Source: CATOSP01 sp965216155 (lineage in GTDB: Bacteria > Chloroflexota > Dehalococcoidia > Lucifugimonadales > UBA3495). Taken from it: a stretch of DNA of 64,000 nucleotides. A model generated the notes under the pieces. That model worked only from the letters and a program-made list of their open reading frames with translations, was not told where the DNA came from and did no database searches. Location of the stretch: positions 1,240,001-1,304,000 of the forward strand of contig CBDCFD010000007.1 in the NCBI GenBank assembly GCA_965216155.1, read 5' to 3'. A program made the position numbers and the translations under genes. This document shows positions 9,488 to 16,045 of the stretch, piece after piece. Position 1 is the stretch's first letter. Each line of letters opens with the position of its first letter.

Positions 9488-10234
9488 ATGACCAGAGGAA
9501 TGATCGAACTACGCGATGTCACGAAGACCTACCGGATGGGCAGCGTCCAGGTCCATGCGCTGCGCGGCGTCAGCCTGATCATCGACCAAGGAGAAATGGT
9601 GGCCATCATGGGGCCGTCGGGTTCGGGCAAATCTACTCTAATGAACATAATCGGCTGCTTGGACGTGCCGTCCACTGGCGAGTTCATCCTGGATGGGGAA
9701 GATGTCGGGAGTTTGGGGGAGGGCCGGCTTGCCGAGATCCGCAACCAGAAGACCGGGTTCGTCTTCCAGACATATAACCTGATCTCCCGGCTAACGGCCC
9801 GCGCCAACGTGGAGTTGCCCCTCCTGTACGGCGATTACGGGAATGGCCGAAACCGTAGGAGGTTGGCGGAACAGGCCCTCGACCGCGTTGGCCTCGCCGA
9901 CCGGATTAACCACCGTCCCCCGGAGCTTTCCGGAGGACAGCAGCAACGGGTCGGGATTGCCCGGGCGTTGGTCAAGAACCCCTCCTTGCTGCTGGCTGAC
10001 GAGCCCACTGGCAATCTCGATTCAAGGTCAAGCGAAGAGATCGTCGCCCTATTGCAGACGCTGAACGAAGAGGAAGGGTTGACCGTAGTGGTGGTTACCC
10101 ATGAGCCCGACATCGCAACTTCGACCCGCCGGGTCATCTCAACCAGGGATGGAATGGTGGTAAGCGACGAGGCGGTCCAGGATCCCAGGCGCGCCGCCGC
10201 GTTGGCCGAACCTTCGGGGGAGGAACAGTCTTGA
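9488..10234 (+). CDS. MacB-type ABC transporter ATPase
   Basis: This 248-residue ATPase of the LolD/MacB group powers the export system made with the next gene. It shows Walker A GPSGSGKS (about residues 42-49), a Q loop (VFQTYNLI), the signature LSGGQQQRVGIARAL, Walker B (LLLADEPTGNLD) and the switch histidine (VVVTHEPD). It follows the adaptor gene by 13 bases and overlaps the permease by 4 bases (TTGA), so the three genes form one unit. The substrate may be a peptide, lipid or drug and cannot be read from the sequence. Confidence 0.93.
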   Translation: MTRGMIELRDVTKTYRMGSVQVHALRGVSLIIDQGEMVAIMGPSGSGKSTLMNIIGCLDVPSTGEFILDGEDVGSLGEGRLAEIRNQKTGFVFQTYNLISRLTARANVELPLLYGDYGNGRNRRRLAEQALDRVGLADRINHRPPELSGGQQQRVGIARALVKNPSLLLADEPTGNLDSRSSEEIVALLQTLNEEEGLTVVVVTHEPDIATSTRRVISTRDGMVVSDEAVQDPRRAAALAEPSGEEQS

Positions 10235-11475
10235 GCCCCGCCACGTTACTGCTAACGGCCCTGTCTTCCCTGGCCGTCAACAAGCTGCGGGCGGGCCTAA
10301 CACTGCTGGGAATCGTCATCGGCATTGCCGCCGTCATTACGCTGATGGCCATCGGGCAGGGAGTACAACAGACCATCACCTCGCGCATCGAGTCGCTGGG
10401 GACCAACCTGTTGTTCGTGCGGGCTGGGGAGTCAAGTCAGAGAGGAGTATCGGGCGGGCAGGGCAGCGCCGCTACACTGACAATTGAAGACGCCGCCGCG
10501 CTTCAAGACCAGGTATTCGCCCCGTCGGTCGCCGCGGTTGCGCCGGAGTTGAGCACCACGGGCCAGGTCGTGGCGGGGAGGAAGAATACGTCAACGAGAG
10601 TATACGGCGTGACCCCCGAATACCTGGAGGCCAGGAGTTTCGAGCTATCCTCCGGCGGCTTCATAACCCCGGGACACCTGGACTCGGTCTCACAGGTAGC
10701 CGTGCTTGGTTCCGAGGTCGCGGAGACACTATTTGGCTTCCGAGAACCGGTGGGCCAGATTGTCCGGGTTAACGGACGTCAGTTTGAAGTCATCGGAGTT
10801 CTGGAGAGCAAAGGGGGGAGCCGGTTCTTCTCGCTGGACGACCAGGTGCTGGTTCCGATCACCACGGCCCATTACCGTCTGTCGTCACAGCGTACGGTGC
10901 AAGGAGGGTTCAACGTCCAGACCATAAACGTCCAGGTAGGCGACCTGGAGCGTATGGACTCGGCAATCCGTGAGGTGGCCACCGTGTTGAGACTGCGCCA
11001 CCGGATAACCGGGGATGACGATTTTCCCATCACGAGCCAGCAGGAGACAATCGAAGCCCTCCAGGAGACCACCGGCACTTTCGTACTGTTCCTGGGAGCG
11101 ATTGCCGGCATTTCCCTCCTAGTCGGCGGCATCGGCATTATGAACATAATGTTGGTGTCGGTCACCGAGCGGACCCGGGAAATTGGTATCCGCAAGGCGA
11201 TGGGGGCCAAGTACCGCGATATTCTGCTTCAGTTCGTGTCCGAGGCCACTCTTCTGAGCCTGGGTGGCGGAGGCATCGGCGTGCTTTTGGGACTGTTGCT
11301 GTCCTGGGTCCTGAACGGTCGAAGTCTGCTAGGTCAGCCGACGCAGACGGCCTTTAACAGCGAGGTCGCCCTGATAGCTCTCGCGGTGTCCGCGGCTATC
11401 GGGATATTTTTCGGGATTTACCCGGCTATGAGGGCGGCTCGGCTGCACCCGATAGAGGCCCTCCGCTCCGAATAA
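10231..11475 (+). CDS. MacB/FtsX-family ABC permease
   Basis: This 414-residue protein has one N-terminal membrane helix (AGLTLLGIVIGIAAVITLMA), a large periplasmic MacB-type domain (about residues 45-265) and a C-terminal FtsX domain with three helices. The cytoplasmic coupling motif reads VTERTREIGIRKAMGA, and the end reads PAMRAARLHPIEALRSE. Both motifs are typical of the family. It starts with TTG overlapping the ATPase stop, indicating translational coupling. Confidence 0.93.
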   Translation: MSPATLLLTALSSLAVNKLRAGLTLLGIVIGIAAVITLMAIGQGVQQTITSRIESLGTNLLFVRAGESSQRGVSGGQGSAATLTIEDAAALQDQVFAPSVAAVAPELSTTGQVVAGRKNTSTRVYGVTPEYLEARSFELSSGGFITPGHLDSVSQVAVLGSEVAETLFGFREPVGQIVRVNGRQFEVIGVLESKGGSRFFSLDDQVLVPITTAHYRLSSQRTVQGGFNVQTINVQVGDLERMDSAIREVATVLRLRHRITGDDDFPITSQQETIEALQETTGTFVLFLGAIAGISLLVGGIGIMNIMLVSVTERTREIGIRKAMGAKYRDILLQFVSEATLLSLGGGGIGVLLGLLLSWVLNGRSLLGQPTQTAFNSEVALIALAVSAAIGIFFGIYPAMRAARLHPIEALRSE

Positions 11476-11504
11476 GCAATACCCGGCAAGGGAGAGAATT
11501 GAAC

Positions 11505-12187
11505 ATGACCAAACCGTTCCTGGCCATGCTTTGCGTAGCGGTAATCTTTGGCGTGGCGTTGGGAGGCGCGTTCGTCGGAGGCATCGTACTGGGCAAGTCC
11601 CAAAGCGGGGAAGCCGTGCAAGGGGCAGGAATGCAACCCGGTGGTCAACCAGGCCGCCAGGGTATCGGTATCCAGGCTCCAGGAATCAAGGCGGACCGGG
11701 ACAGGCGCAAGGCTCACGCGGCAGGCCCGGCGCTGATGCCGCGGGTCAGCGTTCGCCCGCATCCGGCAACGCGGGAACTGACGGGCAGGGAGAGCCGCCA
11801 CAGTCTCAATCTCCAGAACAACCGGTGGGAAGCAGGAACCAGCCCGAACCGGCGGAGTCCGGGAATCAAGACGGCCCTCAGCAGGGACAGGATGGCCGGG
11901 GAGCCGCCGGGCGCAGCGGCATTGGCGGCGCGATAGAAAGCGTAGACGGGGACCAACTGATTATCACCACCCCACAGGGGCCGGTGAAGGTCACGGCCGG
12001 CGCTGAGGTACGAATCATCAGCTTTTCGGAAGCATCGAAGCGAGACCTGACCCCCGGAACGCAGGTGCGCGTCATGGGGCCGCGAGGTGCGGATGGGGAT
12101 GTGCAGGCCAACTCAATCCTGATTGTGCCGGAAGATTTCCCCCCATCGGGGTTCTTTAACCCCAGGCCCGGACCGCGTGGACGCTAG
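11505..12187 (+). pseudogene. Membrane-anchored DUF5666-like protein with an internal frameshift
   Basis: ATG at 11505 follows GGGAGAG and opens a membrane anchor (FLAMLCVAVIFGVALGGAFV). A Gly/Gln/Pro-rich linker follows, and the frame must change between about 11640 and 11690 to continue as QGGPGQAQGSRGRPG. The C-terminal domain (GGAIESVDGDQLIITTPQGP to QVRVMGPRGADGDVQANSI) is a small beta domain like DUF5666, which often accompanies export or regulatory operons. The linker is low complexity, so an indel there could be a real variant or a sequencing error. It may belong to the MacAB-like operon 30 bases upstream. Confidence 0.65.
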
Positions 12188-12393
12188 GGCGGCGGGTTAG
12201 CCGGACGGGTCAGGAGCGCGGGTCGGATTCGCGGGCGATGATTCGGGCAACTTCCGGCGGGACTTTTACACCCATATTCTCCAATGCCTCCAACTCCCGC
12301 TCAATACGCTCGTGCTCCGCCTGCCGGCCCTTTTCCATCGCTTTCTTCTCGACCGCTTCTTTGGCTGCGAATATCATTCTTGCCACCCCGTAG
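12103..12393. repeat. Segmental duplication, copy A (matches 14329-14609)
   Basis: Copy A covers the end of the DUF5666-like gene and an antisense fragment of the 14426-14818 gene. The part from about 12205 to 12393 is close to identical with 14421-14609; the first 50 bases are more diverged (QANSILIV is shared in translation). Confidence 0.85.
12210..12393 (-). pseudogene. 3' fragment of a coiled-coil membrane protein gene
   Basis: Read on the minus strand this stretch encodes the last 60 or so residues of the protein at 14426-14818 (ARMIFAAKEAVEKKAMEKGR to ARIIARES) with few changes and the same stop. The 5' part, with the membrane helices, is absent. It is a truncated duplicate. Confidence 0.8.
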
Positions 12394-12444
12394 GTGTTGG
12401 ACTATTGGGAGCCGATAGTCTGCCCAACAGTAACGGCTATTTTC

Positions 12445-12651
12445 TCAAGGGTGGGCACGGATACACCGTGTAATCGCATCACGGTAACGAGGGGGACACG
12501 GTGGGGCGCCTCGGCCTTGGCCAGCATTTGGCGCCTTTAGTTGCGTAAGCCCAAGCTCGCGTTTTACCTCCGCTATCCAGCAGGTCTTCACTGAGGATGG
12601 TTGAACGCTTAGTTCTTGAGATGCACAATGCTGAATTTCTTTGTATGTCAT
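12445..12651 (-). CDS. Small conserved protein with KTCWIAEVK motif
   Basis: ATG at 12651 has AAGGAG seven bases upstream, so the protein has 68 residues. The pattern MTYKEIQ, then KTCWIAEVKRELGL, then KAPN and PCPPRYRDAI resembles a family of short proteins I recall from environmental bacteria, where a Cys-Trp motif and a PCPP motif are constant. Their function is unknown to me. The first 30 residues suggest a helix-turn-helix-like fold, but this is weak. Confidence 0.6.
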   Translation of the reverse strand: MTYKEIQHCASQELSVQPSSVKTCWIAEVKRELGLTQLKAPNAGQGRGAPPCPPRYRDAITRCIRAHP

Positions 12652-12720
12652 ACATATCTCCTTGTTATTGGGGGAAGGTATCAAGCCTTCCCCTGCCACG
12701 ATTCCGGGTTTCGGGGCAAA

Positions 12721-13065
12721 TCAGTCTCCGATGCGGAAGAGGACGCCGCCGCAAGTACCATTTAATCGAACACGCCCATGATACTGGTAGAATCGGAAAA
12801 TGAATGGCTCACCGTAAGGCATTTCTACGGATTGATGGTTATCTTCGTTCTCGTTGAGCCCTAACTCGCAGTTCCGCGGCACGCGCTTGTCGCCCTCCCG
12901 CCGGAACTCGTAAGTGCCAGGCAGAAGCTGGCCTGGCCCATCTCCGACCACCACCCTACTCTCCCACACTAGGATGCCGAGCGGGAATTCAGTAAGGCAC
13001 AACCACGCCGCTTTCTCAGCATACAACTGGGGGTGGTCAGGCACATCGTCAGGCCTTCTCATCAT
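12721..13065 (-). CDS. Hypothetical protein downstream of the trypsin-like gene
   Basis: This 114-residue reading starts within the last bases of the protease gene, so the two are probably co-transcribed. It has the look of a small beta-rich protein (LLPGTYEFRREGDKRVPRNC, PFIFRFYQYHGRVRLNG), with three cysteines in all. No signal peptide or known family is visible. ATG at 13065 is used; two further ATG codons lie up to 15 bases upstream. Confidence 0.5.
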   Translation of the reverse strand: MMRRPDDVPDHPQLYAEKAAWLCLTEFPLGILVWESRVVVGDGPGQLLPGTYEFRREGDKRVPRNCELGLNENEDNHQSVEMPYGEPFIFRFYQYHGRVRLNGTCGGVLFRIGD

Positions 13066-14272
13066 CGTAGAACCCATCATAGTTGTTGCCCTGCTTTATC
13101 CAGTCCAGCACCAAACCTTCCCACTCTTGGCAGAACGTGCGGGGATGCGGTGTTGGCGTGGGTAGTGGGGTCGGCGTGGGTTCAGGTGTTGGCGTGGGCG
13201 TTGGAGTTGGCGTAGCCGTGGGCAAAGGCGTAGGTGTCGGCGTTGGGGTAGCCGTCGGCAGCGGCGTTGGCGTTGGTGTGGGCAGTTCGGCGATGCGGGT
13301 GGCTTCCAGGGAGGCGGCGTACCGCTCGGCTTCCTGACGGGCTTCGATGGCCGTGCGGGTGGCCTGCTCCACTTGGCGCCGGTGGGCGTCTATGGCGTCC
13401 ACCGCGGCTTTGGTAGCCTCGACGTTGGGGGGTGGGGCAATGGTCGGGAAGGGCGTCAGGGTAGGCGTCGGCAGCGCCTTGCCAGCCCGGGAAACCTGAC
13501 CGCCAAGCCCCGACTTCACCGCGTTGATGGGAATGGCGAAGCCGATGCCGGTGACGGGCCTTCCGGCGTCGTTGGTTTCCACCCTGGACACGACCACTCC
13601 GGCGGCCTGGCCGAACATATCCAGCAGCGGCCCGCCGCTGTTTCCCGGATTAAGCGATGCGTCCGTTTGCAAGCGGTTCTCCCGCTTGGCCGAGATGATT
13701 CCCACGCTGACGGTAGGCTCCAGTCCCAGCGTCCAGCCCAGCGGGAAACCGATGGCGATAACGTCCTCGCCAACGCGGATTTTGTCGGAGTCGCCAATGG
13801 CGATGGGGGTGAAACGCCGGTTGGCGTCAATCTCGACGTAGGCCAAATCAAGGTTGGGATGCCTTTGGGTCACGTTGCCCCGGTATTCCTGCCCCGACGC
13901 CAGCCGGACGGTAGCCCGGTCATTTCCTTGGACTACGTGCTTGTTGGTGACTATCAACCCGTTTTCGTTGATGATGAAACCCGTCCCGGAGCCGGAACCC
14001 GCGACTATTTGGACCACGCTGGGCAGCGCGTTCTCCGTCACGTCGGCGACGGACAGACCGGAGGACAACGGCTTGTCGAAAACCGTCCCAACATCCGAAC
14101 GAGGCACCGGGGTTCCAACGACATCCGAAGCGGAAGGCACCTGCGGCGAATTGTCAGCAGGCGTCGCAGCGGGTTGAAGCGCAGGTTCGCTCGTGGAGGC
14201 GGACGCGCAAGCAGCGAAAGCTGCCAACGCTCCGAAGGTTAGGACAGGGGCCAACCATTTCAGTATCCGCAT
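13049..14272 (-). CDS. Trypsin-like serine protease lipoprotein with Thr-Pro repeats
   Basis: This 407-residue protein has a lipoprotein signal (LTFGALAAFAAC) and a trypsin-like domain of the DegP/HtrA type without a clear PDZ domain. The catalytic residues are visible: His in VTNKHVV, Asp in NLDLAYVEI and Ser in LNPGNSGGPL. A helical stretch follows, then a long tract of PTPTPLPTAT-like repeats and a short Cys-containing end (FCQEWEGLVLDWI). ATG at 14272 is preceded by GAGG and fits the signal peptide. The repeat tract probably spans the cell wall or extends the protein from the membrane; that is inference. Confidence 0.88.
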   Translation of the reverse strand: MRILKWLAPVLTFGALAAFAACASASTSEPALQPAATPADNSPQVPSASDVVGTPVPRSDVGTVFDKPLSSGLSVADVTENALPSVVQIVAGSGSGTGFIINENGLIVTNKHVVQGNDRATVRLASGQEYRGNVTQRHPNLDLAYVEIDANRRFTPIAIGDSDKIRVGEDVIAIGFPLGWTLGLEPTVSVGIISAKRENRLQTDASLNPGNSGGPLLDMFGQAAGVVVSRVETNDAGRPVTGIGFAIPINAVKSGLGGQVSRAGKALPTPTLTPFPTIAPPPNVEATKAAVDAIDAHRRQVEQATRTAIEARQEAERYAASLEATRIAELPTPTPTPLPTATPTPTPTPLPTATPTPTPTPTPEPTPTPLPTPTPHPRTFCQEWEGLVLDWIKQGNNYDGFYDDEKA

Positions 14273-14314
14273 TGCTCTATTCCTCGTAGCTGCTTCACGC
14301 CTGTATGCGAACAA
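14270..14314. repeat. 45-bp leader repeat, copy 1 (matches 14908-14952)
   Basis: The stretch contains the ribosome-binding site and ATG of the protease gene on the minus strand. Copy 2 differs at about four of 45 positions. Confidence 0.8.
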
Positions 14315-14328
14315 CTATAATATGGCTT

Positions 14329-14609
14329 GCAGGCCAACTCGATTTTAATCGTGACGGAAGACGCACGAGGGTTCTTCGGCCTCAGGGGCTGTGGCTCAAG
14401 CGTGGGGCGGACGCCAACGGATGGGTCAGGAGCGCGGGCCGGATTCACGGGCGATGATTCGGGCGACTTCCGGCGGGACCTGTACGCCGCTCTTCTCCAG
14501 CGCCTCCAACTCCCGCTCAATGCGCTCACGCTCTGCCTGCCGACCCTTTTCCATCGCTTTCTTTTCGACTGCTTCTTTGGCTGCGAATATCATTCTTGCC
14601 ACCCCGTAG
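14329..14609. repeat. Segmental duplication, copy B (matches 12103-12393)
   Basis: Copy B covers a short remnant of the DUF5666-like gene end (QANSILIVTED) and the 3' half of the gene at 14426-14818. The protease and two small genes lie between the two copies. Confidence 0.85.
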
Positions 14610-14818
14610 ATAATGAATGTCGAGGGGAACAGCAGCAGCGAGGCTACTATTATCACCCCGTCTTGTTTGTTGGTCAGTTCATGAAGGAATCCGAGTCCCC
14701 ACAGTCCGGCCAGAGATGGGGAGATGTTGATTAGCACCGCAATCAACGCGCTGGCGCTGATGGATGCCGAACCGTCGGCCAAGACCCAGGACGGGGAGCG
14801 TCCGGCGCTGGCATCCAC
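14426..14818 (-). CDS. Small membrane protein with cytoplasmic coiled coil
   Basis: This 130-residue protein has two membrane segments (ALIAVLINISPSLAGLWGLG and GVIIVASLLLFPSTFIIYGV). A charged helix follows (AAKEAVEKKAMEKGRQAERE) and a short tail (VPPEVARIIARES). The start is GTG at 14818, overlapping the stop of an upstream 30-codon reading by one base (TAGTG). I recognise no family. Its 3' half exists a second time as a truncated copy at 12210-12393. Confidence 0.6.
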   Translation of the reverse strand: MDASAGRSPSWVLADGSASISASALIAVLINISPSLAGLWGLGFLHELTNKQDGVIIVASLLLFPSTFIIYGVARMIFAAKEAVEKKAMEKGRQAERERIERELEALEKSGVQVPPEVARIIARESGPRS

Positions 14819-14910
14819 TATATCATGCTATAAAGCCAGGCGATTATATCTGTTTCGGTCGCTCCCGGCATTCGTTGGACGAGTTCCCTCCTGGCGGTTA
14901 TGGACACCAT
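14818..14910 (-). CDS. Possible 30-residue leader peptide
   Basis: The reading (MVSITARRELVQRMPGATET and ten more residues) starts from the same ribosome-binding site and ATG context that serves the protease gene, in leader repeat copy 2. Its stop TAG overlaps the GTG start of the next gene. It could be a translational leader or merely chance following duplication of the leader segment. Confidence 0.3.
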   Translation of the reverse strand: MVSITARRELVQRMPGATETDIIAWLYSMI

Positions 14911-14952
14911 TGCTCTATTCCTCGTAGCTGCTTCAAGCTCATATGCGAACAA
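14908..14952. repeat. 45-bp leader repeat, copy 2 (matches 14270-14314)
   Basis: It carries the same GAGG ribosome-binding site and ATG on the minus strand as copy 1. Confidence 0.8.
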
Positions 14953-14987
14953 TCACAACAATCGAACGTAACTGTATGTTAGGGTTC

Positions 14988-15010
14988 TGGATTCCTGCTT
15001 TCGCGGGAAT
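14988..15010. repeat. REP-like palindrome
   Basis: ATTCCTGC-TTTC-GCGGGAAT forms a short hairpin with one G-T pair. A sister copy in opposite orientation lies at 18384-18407. Such intergenic palindromes are common in these genomes. Confidence 0.6.
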
Positions 15011-15045
15011 TGCGGAGATGGCCTTGCCCCGGCCACGTAGGAGAG

Positions 15046-15164
15046 ATGAAAATGGTCTGGTACTTCAAAGAGCGCGACCAAGTGGCCATCGCCCGCCGGT
15101 CCGCCAACTCGAACGCCTCGGCTACAAAATAACCCTGGAAGTCCCTACCCTCCAAGCCGCCTGA
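15046..15164 (+). pseudogene. Frameshifted gene fragment, possibly a transposase tail
   Basis: An ATG at 15046 preceded by GGAGAG opens MKMVWYFKERDQVAIARR, which continues in the next frame as VRQLERLGYKITLEVPTLQA and ends at 15164. The second part recalls the C-terminal tail of some transposases, but the match is from memory and weak. The rest of 14911-15234 shows no other gene. Confidence 0.3.
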
Positions 15165-15234
15165 ACCTTCTATCTTCATAATAATGGCGGGGCTGGGTAT
15201 TGCCCATTTTCATGGCAATGAAGGGGTTGGGAGA

Positions 15235-15846
15235 TTACGAATCTCGCTCCCTGGAAACAGCCTCGATCCGTGACACCTCAAGGCCCCGTTCGGCCATTGC
15301 CTTCCTTATCGGCATGTCCAATTTTTCCATCAACCCGCCCCGGTCATCATTCTCGCGCCCGGAGTCGGCGGCGCCGGTTAGTTTCTCACATGCCAGACCC
15401 TCTACTGCGCCGGCGATAATCGCGGATAGTTGGGAAGTGTACAGCCGCCCCTGACCGTTTAACTCTGTGCTGTACAACAGAGAAGGCGTAACGATCGTGG
15501 CGGTGAGTTCTATGGCAGGGAGAACGTGGCCCTGAATGTCCGTGTGGACATGGCCGAATTTGAGAAGCAATCGGAAGGGGCGGACACGGAAGCGCAATAC
15601 TTCCCGGTTTCTTCCCGTGAGGCCTAGGATGGACATCCCAACTTTGGCGGTCCCGCTGCCCAGTTCTCTGACCACGGAACCCTTGGACATAACGAACCCA
15701 ATTTGATCAGCGCCGACCGTCACCCTCTTCGCCCACATCCCGGGAAGCTGTGAGACGCGGTTGCACTCCACCAGGAGTACGTCGTCTTCAGCCCGCGCTC
15801 CATCTCCCGTGGGTTGGGGTGTACCCTGACCGCTAGCCTGACTCAT
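15235..15846 (-). CDS. Hypothetical protein, distantly SPFH-like
   Basis: This 203-residue protein has no clear family. The N-terminal 25 residues are disordered; the core is beta-rich (KRVTVGADQIGFVMSKGSVV, LRFRVRPFRLLLKFGHVHTD). The C-terminal helices end in KAMAERGLEVSRIEAVSRE. The last motif resembles the GLEVxxI pattern of band-7/SPFH proteins, but no membrane helix is present, so the match is uncertain. It is divergent from the molybdenum hydroxylase gene and shares the 200-bp intergenic region with it. Confidence 0.5.
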   Translation of the reverse strand: MSQASGQGTPQPTGDGARAEDDVLLVECNRVSQLPGMWAKRVTVGADQIGFVMSKGSVVRELGSGTAKVGMSILGLTGRNREVLRFRVRPFRLLLKFGHVHTDIQGHVLPAIELTATIVTPSLLYSTELNGQGRLYTSQLSAIIAGAVEGLACEKLTGAADSGRENDDRGGLMEKLDMPIRKAMAERGLEVSRIEAVSRERDS

Positions 15847-15904
15847 TACTCCTCTCCCGGCAGGCTGTTTGCGACGATGACTACCCTGGATTCGGCGAGT
15901 CCAA

Positions 15905-15944
15905 TGTTACCATACTGTTACCATACTGTTACCATACTGTTACC
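15905..15944. repeat. 11-bp direct repeats, 3.6 copies
   Basis: The unit TGTTACCATAC occurs at 15905, 15916 and 15927, with a partial copy at 15938. The period of 11 bases places copies on nearly the same face of the helix. The tract lies between two divergent genes and could be a regulator-binding array. Confidence 0.8.
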
Positions 15945-16045
15945 GGGGAAGCGGCTGCGATATTGGGCGTCGGCGCGCCGCCTCCATGTGGTAAAATCTC
16001 GTTGCGCAGACCAATTCTGGTCCGATTGACGGAGGTGAAGAGTTA

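Noticed and set aside
13373..14242. 289-codon plus-strand reading
   Set aside because: It is antisense to the trypsin-like gene, whose catalytic motifs are clear.
14327..14734. Plus-strand reading starting MQANSILIV
   Set aside because: Its first residues are a duplicated tail of the DUF5666-like gene and the rest is antisense to the small membrane protein.
15905..15944. Origin iterons or CRISPR
   Set aside because: Only 3.6 copies of 11 bp exist, with no replication gene and no spacers nearby.
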